The notes below the pieces were generated by a model. It ran no database searches. It was not told where the DNA came from and saw only the letters and a list, made by a program, of their open reading frames with translations. The translations under genes were made by a program, and so were the position numbers. 64,000 nt of DNA from Eutrigla gurnardus (lineage: Eukaryota > Chordata > Actinopteri > Perciformes > Triglidae): contig CAUPSS010000067.1 of the NCBI GenBank assembly GCA_963514095.1, positions 188,501 through 252,500 on the forward strand, given 5' to 3'. This document shows positions 39,322-52,819 of the stretch, in pieces (position 1 is the stretch's first letter; every line of letters begins with the position of its first letter).

Positions 39322-40488
39322 CTCCCTGTGATAGACTGGTTACCTGTCTGTCTCTACATGTCTCCCTGTGATAGACTGGTTACCTGTCTGTCTCTACATG
39401 TCTCCCTGTGATAGACTGGTTACCTGTCTGTCTCTACATGTCTCCATGTGATAGACTGGTTACCTGTCTGTCTCTACATGTCAGCCCTATGATAGACTGG
39501 TTACCTGTCTGTCTCTACATGTCAGCCCTATGATAGACTGGTTACCTGTCTGTCTCTACATGTCAGCCCTGTGATAGACTGGTTACCTGTCTGTCTCTAC
39601 ATGTCAGCCCTGTGATAGACTGGTTACCTGTCTGTCTGTACATGTCTCCCTGTGATAGACTGGTTACCTGTCTGTCTCTACATGTCTCCCTGTGATAGAC
39701 TGGTTACCTGTCTGTCTCTACATGTCAGCCCTGTGATAGACTGGTTACCTGTCTGTCTCTACATGTCTCCCTGTGATAGACTGGTTACCTGTCTGTCTCT
39801 ACATGACTCCCTGTGATAGACTGGTCACCTGTCTGTCTCTACATGTCTCCCTGTGATAGACTGGTTACCTGTCTGTCTCTACATGTCTCCCTGTGATAGA
39901 CTGGTTACCTGTCTGTCTCTACATGTCTCCCTGTGATAGACTGGTTACCTGTCTGTCTCTACATGTCTCCCTGTGATAGACTGGTTACCTGTCTGTCTCT
40001 ACATGTCCCCCTGTGATAGACTGGTTACCTGTCTGTCTCTACATGTCTCCCTGTGATAGACTGGTTACCTGTCTGTCTCTACATGTCTCCCTGTGATAGA
40101 CTGGTTACCTGTCTGTCTCTACATGTCCCCCTGTGATAGACTGGTTACCTGTCTGTCTCTACATGTCTCCCTGTGATAGACTGGTTACCTGTCTGTCTCT
40201 ACATGTCGGCCCCATGATAGACTGGTTACCTGTCTGTCTCTACATGTCTCCCTGTGATAGACTGGTTACCTGTCTGTCTCTACATGTCTCCCTGTGATAG
40301 ACTGGTTACCTGTCTGTCTCTACATGTCAGCCCTGTGATAGACTGGTTGCCTGTCTGTCTCTACATGTCAGCCCTGTGATAGACTGGTTACCTGTCTGTC
40401 TCTACATGTCTCCCTGTGATAGACTGGTTACCTGTCTGTCTCTACATGTCTCCCTGTGATAGACTGGTTACCTGTCTGTCTCTACATG
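38275..40488 (+). repeat. 1,088-bp tandem duplication
   Basis: Two adjacent copies, about 38,275-39,400 and 39,363-40,488. Markers at +1,088: TCCATG at 38,353 and 39,441, CATGACTCC at 38,718 and 39,806, GGCCCCATG at 39,119 and 40,207, and GGTTGCC at 39,261 and 40,349. 1,088 bp equals 27 monomers, 8 of them long. Copies end where the second switches to a CAGCCCTG unit with GGTCACC. Confidence 0.83.
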
Positions 40489-43115
40489 TCAGCCCTGTGA
40501 TAGACTGGTCACCTGTCTCTCTCTACATGTCAGCCCTGTGATAGACTGGTCACCTGTCTGTCTCTACATGTCAGCCCTGTGATAGACTGGTTACCTGTCT
40601 GTCTCTACATGTCTCCCTGTGATAGACTGGTTACCTGTCTGTCTCTAAATGTCGGCCCCGTGATAGACTGGTTACCTGTCTGTCTCTACATGTCTCCCTG
40701 TGATAGACTGGTTACCTGTCTGTCTCTACATGTCTCCCTGTGATAGACTGGTTACCTGTCTGTCTCTACATGTCTCCCTGTGATAGACTGGTTACCTGTC
40801 TGTCTCTACATGTCCCCCTGTGAAAGACTGGTTACCTGTCTGTCTCTACATGTCTCCCTGTGATAGACTGGTTACCTGTCTGTCTCTACATGTCCCCCTG
40901 TGATAGACTGGTTACCTGTCTGTCTCTACATGTCTCCCTGTGATAGACTGGTCACCTGTCTGTCTCTACATGTCTCCCTGTGATAGACTGGTTACCTGTC
41001 TGTCTTTACATGTCTCCCTGTGATAGACTGGTTACCTGTCTGTCTCTCCATGTCTCCCTGTGATAGACTGGTTACCTGTCTGTCTCTACATGTCTCCCTG
41101 TGATAGACTGGTTACCTGTCTGTCTCTACATGTCCCCCTGTGATAGACTGGTTACCTGTCTGTCTCTACATGTCTCCATGTGAATGACTGGTTACCTGTC
41201 TGTCGCTACATGTCTCCCTGTGATAGACTGGTTAACTGTATGTCTCTACATGTCCCCCTGTGATAGACTGGTTACCTGTCTGTCTCTACATGTCTCCCTG
41301 TGATAAACTGGTTACCTGTCTGTCTCTACATGTCTCCCTGTGATAGACTGGTTACCTGTCTGTCTCTACATGTCAGCCCTGTGATAGACTGGTTACCTGT
41401 CTGTCTCTACATGTCTCCCTGTGATAGACTGGTCACCTGTCTGTCTCTACATGTCAGCCCTATGATAGACTGGTTACCTGTCTGTCTCTACACGTCAGCC
41501 CTGTGATAGACTGGTTACCTGTCTGTCTCTACATGTCAGCCCTGTGATAGACTGGTTACCTGTCTGTTTGTACATGTCTCCCTGTGATAGACTGGTTACC
41601 TGTCTGTCTTTACATGTCTCCCTGTGATAGACTGGTTACCTGTCTGTCTCTACATGTCAGCCCTGTGATAGACTGGTTACCTGTCTGTCTCTACATGTCT
41701 CCCTGTGATAGACTGGTCACCTGTCTGTCTCTACATGTCAGCCCTATGATAGACTGGTTACCTGTCTGTCTCTACACGTCAGCCCTGTGATAGACTGGTT
41801 ACCTGTCTGTCTCTACATGTCAGCCCTGTGATAGACTGGTTACCTGTCTGTCTGTACATGTCTCCCTGTGATAGACTGGTTACCTGTCTGTCTCTACATG
41901 TCTCCCTGTGATAGACTGGTTACCTGTCTGTCTCTACATGTCAGCCCTGTGATAGACTGGTTACCTGTCTGTCTCTACATGTCTCCCTGTGATAGACTGG
42001 TTACCTGTCTGTCTCTACATGTCTCCCTGTGATAGACTGGTCACCTGTCTGTCTCTACATGTCTCCCTGTGATAGACTGGTTACCTGTCTGTCTTTACAT
42101 GTCTCCCTGTGATAGACTGGTTACCTGTCTGTCTCTACATGTCTCCCTGTGATAGACTGGTTACCTGTCTGTCTCTACATGTCTCCCTGTGATAGACTGG
42201 TTACCTGTCTGTCTCTACATGTCCCCCTGTGATAGAATGGTTACCTGTCTGTCTCTACATGTCTCCCTGTGATAGACTGGTTACCTGTCTGTCTCTACAT
42301 GTCTCCCTGTGATAGACTGGTTACCTGTCTGTCTCTACATGTCCCCCTGTGATAGACTGGTTACCTGTCTGTCTCTACATGTCTCCCTGTGATAGACTGG
42401 TTACCTGTCTGTCTCTACATGTCGGCCCCATGATAGACTGGTTACCTGTCTGTCTCTACATGTCTCCCTGTGATAGACTGGTTACCTGTCTGTCTCTACA
42501 TGTCTTCCTGTGATAGACTGGTTACCTGTCTGTCTCTACATGTCGGCCCTGTGATAGACTGGTTACCTGTCTGTCTCTACATGTCAGCCCTGTGATAGAC
42601 TGGTTGCCTGTCTGTCTCTACATGTCAGCCCTGTGATAGACTGGTTACCTGTCTGTCTCTACATGTCTCCCTGTGATAGACTGGTTACCTGTCTGTCTCT
42701 ACATGTCAGCCCTGTGATAGACTGGTTACCTGTCTGTCTCTACATGTCTCCCTGTGATAGACTGGTTGCCTGTCTGTCTCTACATGTCAGCCCTGTGATA
42801 GACTGGTTACCTGTCTGTCTCTACATGTCTCCCTGTGATAGACTGGTTACCTGTCTGTCTCTACATGTCCCCCTGTGATAGACTGGTTACCTGTCTGTCT
42901 CTACATGTCTCCCTGTGATAGACTGGTCACCTGTCTGTCTCTACATGTCTCCCTGTGATAGACTGGTTACCTGTCTGTCTTTACATGTCTCCCTGTGATA
43001 GACTGGTTACCTGTCTGTCTCTCCATGTCTCCCTGTGATAGACTGGTTACCTGTCTGTCTCTACATGTCTCCCTGTGATAGACTGGTTACCTGTCTGTCT
43101 CTACATGTCCCCCTG

Positions 43116-44607
43116 TGATAGACTGGTTACCTGTCTGTCTCTACATGTCTCCATGTGATAGACTGGTTACCTGTCTGTCGCTACATGTCTCCCTGTGATA
43201 GACTGGTTAACTGTATGTCTCTACATGTCCCCCTGTGATAGACTGGTTACCTGTCTGTCTCTACATGTCTCCCTGTGATAGACTGGTTACCTGTCTGTCT
43301 CTACATGTCGGCCCCGTGATAGACTGGTTACCTGTCTGTCTCTACATGTCAGCCCTGTGATAGACTGGTTACCTGTCTGTCTGTACATGTCCCCCTGTGA
43401 TAGACTGGTTACCTGTCGGTCTCTACATGTCTCCCTGTGATAGACTGGTTACCTGTCTGTCTGTACATGTCTCCCTGTGATAGACTGGTTACCTGTCTGT
43501 CTCTACATGTCTCCCTGTGATAGACTGGTTACCTGTCTGTCTCTACATGTCAGCCCTGTGATAGACTGGTTACCTGTCTGTCTCTACATGTCTCCCTGTG
43601 ATAGACTGGTTACCTGTCTGTCTCTACATGTCTCCCTGTGATAGACTGGTCACCTGTCTGTCTCTACATGTCTCCCTGTGATAGACTGGTTACCTGTCTG
43701 TCTTTACATGTCTCCCTGTGATAGACTGGTTACCTGTCTGTCTCTACATGTCTCCCTGTGATAGACTGGTTACCTGTCTGTCTCTACATGTCTCCCTGTG
43801 ATAGACTGGTTACCTGTCTGTCTCTACATGTCCCCCTGTGATAGACTGGTTACCTGTCTGTCTCTACATGTCTCCCTGTGATAGACTGGTTACCTGTCTG
43901 TCTCTACATGTCCCCCTGTGATAGACTGGTTACCTGTCTGTCTCTACATGTCTCCCTGTGATAGACTGGTTACCTGTCTGTCTCTACATGTCGGCCCCAT
44001 GATAGACTGGTTACCTGTCTGTCTCTACATGTCTCCCTGTGATAGACTGGTTACCTGTCTGTCTCTACATGTCTCCCTGTGATAGACTGGTTACCTGTCT
44101 GTCTCTACATGTCGGCCCTGTGATAGACTGGTTACCTGTCTGTCTCTACATGTCAGCCCTGTGATAGACTGGTTGCCTGTCTGTCTCTACATGTCAGCCC
44201 TGTGATAGACTGGTTACCTGTCTGTCTCTACATGTCTCCCTGTGATAGACTGGTTACCTGTCAGTCTCTACATGTCTCCCTGTGATAGACTGGTTACCTG
44301 TCTGTCTCTACATGTCTCCCTGTGATAGACTGGTTACCTGTCTGTCTCTACATGTCAGCCCTGTGATAGACTGGTCACCTGTCTGTCTGTACATGTCAGC
44401 CTGTGATAGACTGGTTACCTGTCTGTCTCTACATGTCAGCCCTGTGATAGACTGGTCACCTGTCTCTCTCTACATGTCAGCCCTGTGATAGACTGGTCAC
44501 CTGTCTGTCTCTACATGTCAGCCCTGTGATAGACTGGTTACCTGTCTGTCTCTACATGTCTCCCTGTGATAGACTGGTTACCTGTCTGTCTCTAAATGTC
44601 GGCCCCG
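43116..44607 (+). repeat. 1,492-bp tandem duplication, copy 1
   Basis: First copy of a 1,492-bp higher-order unit (37 monomers, 12 long). Markers at +1,492: GTCGCTACATG at 43,180 and 44,672, GTTAACTGTATG at 43,210 and 44,702, GTCAGTCTC at 44,263 and 45,755, and the shortened tail CAGCCTG at 44,397 and 45,889. The left junction is where a CCCCCTG tail here corresponds to GGCCCCG before copy 2. Confidence 0.87.
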
Positions 44608-46135
44608 TGATAGACTGGTTACCTGTCTGTCTCTACATGTCTCCATGTGATAGACTGGTTACCTGTCTGTCGCTACATGTCTCCCTGTGATAGACTGGTT
44701 AACTGTATGTCTCTACATGTCCCCCTGTGATAGACTGGTTACCTGTCTGTCTCTACATGTCTCCCTGTGATAGACTGGTTACCTGTCTGTCTCTACATGT
44801 CGGCCCCGTGATAGACTGGTTACCTGTCTGTCTCTACATGTCAGCCCTGTGATAGACTGGTTACCTGTCTGTCTGTACATGTCCCCCTGTGATAGACTGG
44901 TTACCTGTCGGTCTCTACATGTCTCCCTGTGATAGACTGGTTACCTGTCTGTCTGTACATGTCTCCCTGTGATAGACTGGTTACCTGTCTGTCTCTACAT
45001 GTCTCCCTGTGATAGACTGGTTACCTGTCTGTCTCTACATGTCAGCCCTGTGATAGACTGGTTACCTGTCTGTCTCTACATGTCTCCCTGTGATAGACTG
45101 GTTACCTGTCTGTCTCTACATGTCTCCCTGTGATAGACTGGTCACCTGTCTGTCTCTACATGTCTCCCTGTGATAGACTGGTTACCTGTCTGTCTTTACA
45201 TGTCTCCCTGTGATAGACTGGTTACCTGTCTGTCTCTACATGTCTCCCTGTGATAGACTGGTTACCTGTCTGTCTCTACATGTCTCCCTGTGATAGACTG
45301 GTTACCTGTCTGTCTCTACATGTCCCCCTGTGATAGACTGGTTACCTGTCTGTCTCTACATGTCTCCCTGTGATAGACTGGTTACCTGTCTGTCTCTACA
45401 TGTCCCCCTGTGATAGACTGGTTACCTGTCTGTCTCTACATGTCTCCCTGTGATAGACTGGTTACCTGTCTGTCTCTACATGTCGGCCCCATGATAGACT
45501 GGTTACCTGTCTGTCTCTACATGTCTCCCTGTGATAGACTGGTTACCTGTCTGTCTCTACATGTCTCCCTGTGATAGACTGGTTACCTGTCTGTCTCTAC
45601 ATGTCGGCCCTGTGATAGACTGGTTACCTGTCTGTCTCTACATGTCAGCCCTGTGATAGACTGGTTGCCTGTCTGTCTCTACATGTCAGCCCTGTGATAG
45701 ACTGGTTACCTGTCTGTCTCTACATGTCTCCCTGTGATAGACTGGTTACCTGTCAGTCTCTACATGTCTCCCTGTGATAGACTGGTTACCTGTCTGTCTC
45801 TACATGTCTCCCTGTGATAGACTGGTTACCTGTCTGTCTCTACATGTCAGCCCTGTGATAGACTGGTCACCTGTCTGTCTGTACATGTCAGCCTGTGATA
45901 GACTGGTTACCTGTCTGTCTCTACATGTCAGCCCTGTGATAGACTGGTCACCTGTCTCTCTCTACATGTCAGCCCTGTGATAGACTGGTCACCTGTCTGT
46001 CTCTACATGTCAGCCCTGTGATAGACTGGTTACCTGTCTGTCTCTACATGTCTCCCTGTGATAGACTGGTTACCTGTCTGTCTCTAAATGTCGGCCCCGT
46101 GATAGACTGGTTACCTGTCTGTCTCTACATGTCTC
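44608..46135 (+). repeat. 1,492-bp tandem duplication, copy 2
   Basis: Second copy, including GTCGCTACATG, GTTAACTGTATG, GTCAGTCTC and CAGCCTG markers at 44,672, 44,702, 45,755 and 45,889. It ends where copy 1 would read TCCATG and this copy reads TCCCTG. Its right part is also the source-like copy of the 4,474-bp-offset block that begins near 45,640. Confidence 0.86.
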
Positions 46136-48345
46136 CCTGTGATAGACTGGTTACCTGTCTGTCTCTACATGTCTCCCTGTGATAGACTGGTTACCTGTCT
46201 GTCTCTACATATCTTCCTGTGATAGACTGGTTACCTGTCTGTCTCCACATGTCTCCATGTGATAGATTGGTTACCTGTCTGTCTTTACATGTCTCCCTGT
46301 GATAGACTGGTTACCTGTCTGTCTCTACATGTCTCCCTGTGATAGACTGGTTACCTGTCTGTCTCTACATGTCAGCCCTGTGATAGACTGGTTACCTGTC
46401 TGTCTCTACATGTCCCCCTGTGATAGACTGGTTACCTGTCTGTCTCTACATGTCAGCCCTGTGATAGACTGGTTGCCTGTCTGTCTCTACATGTCAGCCC
46501 TGTGATAGACTGGTTACCTGTCTGTCTCTACATGTCTCCCTGTGATAGACTGGTTACCTGTCTGTCTCTACATGTCGGCCCCGTGATAGACTGGTTACCT
46601 GTCTGTCTCTACATGTCTCCCTGTGATAGACTGGTTACCTATCTGTCTCTACATGTCTCCCTGTGATAGACTGGTTACCTGTCTGTCTCCACATGTCTCC
46701 ATGTGATAGATTGGTTACCTGTCTGTCTTTACATGTCTCCCTGTGATAGACTGGTTACCTGTCTGTCTCTACATGTCTCCCTGTGATAGACTGGTTACCT
46801 GTCTGTCTCTACATGTCAGCCCTGTGATAAACTGGTTACCTGTCTGTCTCTACATGTCGGCCCTGTGATAGACTGGTTACCTGTCTGTCTCTACATGTCA
46901 GCCCTGTGATAGACTGGTTGCCTGTCTGTCTCTACATGTCAGCCCTGTGATAGACTGGTTACCTGTCTGTCTCTACATGTCTCCCTGTGATAGACTGGTT
47001 ACCTGTCTGTCTCTACATGTCGGCCCCGTGATAGACTGGTTACCTGTCTGTCTCTACATGTCTCCCTGTGATAGACTGGTTACCTGTCTGTCTCTACATG
47101 TCTCCCTGTGATAGACTGGTTACCTGTCTGTCTCTACATGTCGGCCCCATGATAGACTGGTTACCTGTCTGTCTCTACATGTCTCCCTGTGATAGACTGG
47201 TTACCTGTCTGTCTCTACATGTCTCCCTGTGATAGACTGGTCACCTGTCTCTCTCTACATGTCAGCCCTGTGATAGACTGGTCACCTGTCTGTCTCTACA
47301 TGTCAGCCCTGTGATAGACTGGTTACCTGTCTGTCTCTACATGTCTCCCTGTGATAGACTGGTTACCTGTCTGTCTCTAAATGTCGGCCCTGTGATAGAC
47401 TGGTTACCTGTCTGTCTCTACATGTCTCCCTGTGATAGACTGGTTACCTGTCTGTCTCTACATGTCTCCCTGTGATAGACTGGTTACCTGTCTGTCTCTA
47501 CATGTCCCCCTGTGAAAGACTGGTTACCTGTCGGTCTCTACATGTCTCCCTGTGATAGACTGGTTACCTGTCTGTCTCTACATGTCTCCCTGTGATAGAC
47601 TGGTTACCTGTCTGTCTCTACATGTCCCCCTGTGATAGACTGGTTACCTGTCTGTCTCTACATGTCTCCCTGTGATAGACTGGTCACCTGTCTGTCTCTA
47701 CATGTCTCCCTGTGATAGACTGGTTACCTGTCTGTCTTTACATGTCTCCCTGTGATAGACTGGTTACCTGTCTGTCTCTCCATGTCTCCCTGTGATAGAC
47801 TGGTTACCTGTCTGTCTCTACATGTCTCCCTGTGATAGACTGGTTACCTGTCTGTCTCTACATGTCCCCCTGTGATAGACTGGTTACCTGTCTGTCTCTA
47901 CATGTCTCCATGTGATAGACTGGTTACCTGTCTGTCTCTACATGTCTCCCTGTGATAGACTGGTTAACTGTCTGTCTCTACATGTCCCCCTGTGATAGAC
48001 TGGTTACCTGTCTGTCTCTACATGTCTCCCTGTGATAGACTGGTTACCTGTCTGTCTCTACATGTCGGCCCCGTGATAGACTGGTTACCTGTCTGTCTCT
48101 ACATGTCTCCCTGTGATAGACTGGTTACCTGTCTGTCTCTACATGTCTCCCTGTGATAGACTGGTTACCTGTCTGTCTCTACATGTCCCCCTGTGATAGA
48201 CTGGTTACCTGTCTGTCTCTACATGTCTCCCTGTGATAGACTGGTTACCTGTCTGTCTCTACATGTCGGCCCCGTGATAGACTGGTTACCTGTCTGTCTC
48301 TACATGTCTCCCTGTGATAGACTGGTTACCTGTCTGTCTCTACAT
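45640..48345 (+). repeat. 2.7-kb block, copy of 50,114-52,819 (offset 4,474 bp)
   Basis: Markers at +4,474: GTCAGTCTC at 45,755 and 50,229, the CAGCCTG tail at 45,889 and 50,363, TCCATGTGATAGATTGG near 46,700 and 51,175, GTGAAAGAC at 47,514 and 51,988, and TTAACTGTCTG at 47,967 and 52,441. Here the TTAACTG marker is followed by TCTG, not TATG as in the 10.8-44.7-kb copies, so this is a separate sublineage. A private pair of changes (CATATCTTCC) sits at about 46,211. Confidence 0.84.
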
Positions 48346-50115
48346 GTCTCCCTGTGATAGACTGGTTACCTGTCTGTCTCTACATGTCTCCCTGTGATAG
48401 ACTGGTTACCTGTCGGTCTCTACATGTCTCCCTGTGATAGACTGGTTACCTGTCTGTCTCTACATGTCTCCCTGTGATAGACTGGTTACCTGTCTGTCTC
48501 CACATGTCTCCATGTGATAGACTGGTTACCTGTCTGTCTCTACATGTCAGCCCTATGATAGACTGGTTACCTGTCTGTCTCTACATGTCAGCCCTGTGAT
48601 AGACTGGTTACCTGTCTGTCTCTACATGTCAGCCCTGTGATAGACTGGTTACCTGTCTGTCTGTACATGTCTCCCTGTGATAGACTGGTTACCTGTCTGT
48701 CTCTACATGTCTCCCTGTGATAGACTGGTTACCTGTCTGTCTCTACATGTCAGCCCTGTGATAGACTGGTTACCTGTCTGTCTCTACATGTCTCCCTGTG
48801 ATGGACTGGTTACCTGTCTGTCTCTACATGTCTCCCTGTGATAGACTGGTCACGTGTCTGTCTCCACATGTCTCCATGTGATAGACTGGTTACCTGTCTG
48901 TCTCTACATGTCAGCCCTATGATAGACTGGTTACCTGTCTGTCTCTACATGTCAGCCCTGTGATAGACTGGTTACCTGTCTGTCTCTACATGTCAGCCCT
49001 GTGATAGACTGGTTACCTGTCTGTCTGTACATGTCTCCCTGTGATAGACTGGTTACCTGTCTGTCTCTACATGTCTCCCTGTGATAGACTGGTTACCTGT
49101 CTGTCTCTACATGTCAGCCCTGTGATAGACTGGTTACCTGTCTGTCTCTACATGTCTCCCTGTGATAGACTGGTTACCTGTCTGTCTCTACATGTCTCCC
49201 TGTGATAGACTGGTCACCTGTCTGTCTCTACATGTCTCCCTGTGATAGACTGGTTACCTGTCTGTCTTTACATGTCTCCCTGTGATAGACTGGTTACCTG
49301 TCTGTCTCTACATGTCTCCCTGTGATAGACTGGTTACCTGTCTGTCTCTACATGTCTCCCTGTGATAGACTGGTTACCTGTCTGTCTCTACATGTCCCCC
49401 TGTGATAGACTGGTTACCTGTCTGTCTCTACATGTCTCCCTGTGATAGACTGGTTACCTGTCTGTCTCTACATGTCTCCCTGTGATAGACTGGTTACCTG
49501 TCTGTCTCTACATGTCCCCCTGTGATAGACTGGTTACCTGTCTGTCTCTACATGTCTCCCTGTGATAGACTGGTTACCTGTCTGTCTCTACATGTCGGCC
49601 CCATGATAGACTGGTTACCTGTCTGTCTCTACATGTCTCCCTGTGATAGACTGGTTACCTGTCTGTCTCTACATGTCTCCCTGTGATAGACTGGTTACCT
49701 GTCTGTCTCTACATGTCAGCCCTGTGATAGACTGGTTGCCTGTCTGTCTCTACATGTCAGCCCTGTGATAGACTGGTTACCTGTCTGTCTCTACATGTCT
49801 CCCTGTGATAGACTGGTTACCTGTCTGTCTCTACATGTCTCCCTGTGATAGACTGGTTACCTGTCTGTCTCTACATGTCTCCCTGTGATAGACTGGTTAC
49901 CTGTCTGTCTCTACATGTCCCCCTGTGATAGACTGGTTACCTGTCTGTCTCTACATGTCTCCCTGTGATAGACTGGTTACCTGTCTGTCTCTACATGTCG
50001 GCCCCATGATAGACTGGTTACCTGTCTGTCTCTACATGTCTCCCTGTGATAGACTGGTTACCTGTCTGTCTCTACATGTCTCCCTGTGATAGACTGGTTA
50101 CCTGTCTGTCTCTAC
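47068..50115 (+). repeat. 3.05-kb block, copy of 56,254-59,301 (offset 9,186 bp)
   Basis: Offset 9,186 equals 4,474 + 2,378 + 2,334, linking the whole 46-59-kb chain. Markers: GGCCCCATG at 47,142 and 56,328, TTAACTGTCTG at 47,967 and 57,153, GGCCCCG at 48,267 and 57,453, GATGGACTGG at 48,803 and 57,989, and GGCCCCATG at 49,596 and 58,782 and at 49,999 and 59,185. The match ends where this copy has CAGCCCTG with GGTTGCC and the other has GGCCCTG. Confidence 0.84.
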
Positions 50116-50441
50116 ATGTCAGCCCTGTGATAGACTGGTTGCCTGTCTGTCTCTACATGTCAGCCCTGTGATAGACTGGTTACCTGTCTGTCTCTACATG
50201 TCTCCCTGTGATAGACTGGTTACCTGTCAGTCTCTACATGTCTCCCTGTGATAGACTGGTTACCTGTCTGTCTCTACATGTCTCCCTGTGATAGACTGGT
50301 TACCTGTCTGTCTCTACATGTCAGCCCTGTGATAGACTGGTCACCTGTCTGTCTGTACATGTCAGCCTGTGATAGACTGGTTACCTGTCTGTCTCTACAT
50401 GTCAGCCCTGTGATAGACTGGTCACCTGTCTCTCTCTACAT

Positions 50442-52819
50442 GTCAGCCCTGTGATAGACTGGTCACCTGTCTGTCTCTACATGTCAGCCCTGTGATAGAC
50501 TGGTTACCTGTCTGTCTCTACATGTCTCCCTGTGATAGACTGGTTACCTGTCTGTCTCTAAATGTCGGCCCCGTGATAGACTGGTTACCTGTCTGTCTCT
50601 ACATGTCTCCCTGTGATAGACTGGTTACCTGTCTGTCTCTACATGTCTCCCTGTGATAGACTGGTTACCTGTCTGTCTCTACATGTCTCCCTGTGATAGA
50701 CTGGTTACCTGTCTGTCTCCACATGTCTCCATGTGATAGATTGGTTACCTGTCTGTCTTTACATGTCTCCCTGTGATAGACTGGTTACCTGTCTGTCTCT
50801 ACATGTCTCCCTGTGATAGACTGGTTACCTGTCTGTCTCTACATGTCAGCCCTGTGATAGACTGGTTACCTGTCTGTCTCTACATGTCCCCCTGTGATAG
50901 ACTGGTTACCTGTCTGTCTCTACATGTCAGCCCTGTGATAGACTGGTTGCCTGTCTGTCTCTACATGTCAGCCCTGTGATAGACTGGTTACCTGTCTGTC
51001 TCTACATGTCTCCCTGTGATAGACTGGTTACCTGTCTGTCTCTACATGTCGGCCCCGTGATAGACTGGTTACCTGTCTGTCTCTACATGTCTCCCTGTGA
51101 TAGACTGGTTACCTATCTGTCTCTACATGTCTCCCTGTGATAGACTGGTTACCTGTCTGTCTCCACATGTCTCCATGTGATAGATTGGTTACCTGTCTGT
51201 CTTTACATGTCTCCCTGTGATAGACTGGTTACCTGTCTGTCTCTACATGTCTCCCTGTGATAGACTGGTTACCTGTCTGTCTCTACATGTCAGCCCTGTG
51301 ATAGACTGGTTACCTGTCTGTCTCTACATGTCGGCCCTGTGATAGACTGGTTACCTGTCTGTCTCTACATGTCAGCCCTGTGATAGACTGGTTGCCTGTC
51401 TGTCTCTACATGTCAGCCCTGTGATAGACTGGTTACCTGTCTGTCTCTACATGTCTCCCTGTGATAGACTGGTTACCTGTCTGTCTCTACATGTCGGCCC
51501 CGTGATAGACTGGTTACCTGTCTGTCTCTACATGTCTCCCTGTGATAGACTGGTTACCTGTCTGTCTCTACATGTCTCCCTGTGATAGACTGGTTACCTG
51601 TCTGTCTCTACATGTCGGCCCCATGATAGACTGGTTACCTGTCTGTCTCTACATGTCTCCCTGTGATAGACTGGTTACCTGTCTGTCTCTACATGTCTCC
51701 CTGTGATAGACTGGTCACCTGTCTCTCTCTACATGTCAGCCCTGTGATAGACTGGTCACCTGTCTGTCTCTACATGTCAGCCCTGTGATAGACTGGTTAC
51801 CTGTCTGTCTCTACATGTCTCCCTGTGATAGACTGGTTACCTGTCTGTCTCTAAATGTCGGCCCTGTAATAGACTGGTTACCTGTCTGTCTCTACATGTC
51901 TCCCTGTGATAGACTGGTTACCTGTCTGTCTCTACATGTCTCCCTGTGATAGACTGGTTACCTGTCTGTCTCTACATGTCCCCCTGTGAAAGACTGGTTA
52001 CCTGTCGGTCTCTACATGTCTCCCTGTGATAGACTGGTTACCTGTCTGTCTCTACATGTCTCCCTGTGATAGACTGGTTACCTGTCTGTCTCTACATGTC
52101 CCCCTGTGATAGACTGGTTACCTGTCTGTCTCTACATGTCTCCCTGTGATAGACTGGTCACCTGTCTGTCTCTACATGTCTCCCTGTGATAGACTGGTTA
52201 CCTGTCTGTCTTTACATGTCTCCCTGTGATAGACTGGTTACCTGTCTGTCTCTCCATGTCTCCCTGTGATAGACTGGTTACCTGTCTGTCTCTACATGTC
52301 TCCCTGTGATAGACTGGTTACCTGTCTGTCTCTACATGTCCCCCTGTGATAGACTGGTTACCTGTCTGTCTCTACATGTCTCCATGTGATAGACTGGTTA
52401 CCTGTCTGTCTCTACATGTCTCCCTGTGATAGACTGGTTAACTGTCTGTCTCTACATGTCCCCCTGTGATAGACTGGTTACCTGTCTGTCTCTACATGTC
52501 TCCCTGTGATAGACTGGTTACCTGTCTGTCTCTACATGTCGGCCCCGTGATAGACTGGTTACCTGTCTGTCTCTACATGTCTCCCTGTGATAGACTGGTT
52601 ACCTGTCTGTCTCTACATGTCTCCCTGTGATAGACTGGTTACCTGTCTGTCTCTACATGTCCCCCTGTGATAGACTGGTTACCTGTCTGTCTCTACATGT
52701 CTCCCTGTGATAGACTGGTTACCTGTCTGTCTCTACATGTCGGCCCCGTGATAGACTGGTTACCTGTCTGTCTCTACATGTCTCCCTGTGATAGACTGGT
52801 TACCTGTCTGTCTCTACAT
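50442..52819 (+). repeat. 2,378-bp tandem duplication, copy 1
   Basis: Higher-order unit of 2,378 bp, which with 40/41-bp monomers is 59 units, 18 of them long. Markers recur at +2,378: GATAGATTGG near 51,180, GTGAAAGAC at 51,988 and 54,366, and TTAACTGTCTG at 52,441 and 54,819. A private G-to-A change (CTGTAATAG) lies at 51,868. The sequence upstream of 50,442 does not match that upstream of 52,820, and copy 2 starts exactly where copy 1 ends. Confidence 0.87.
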
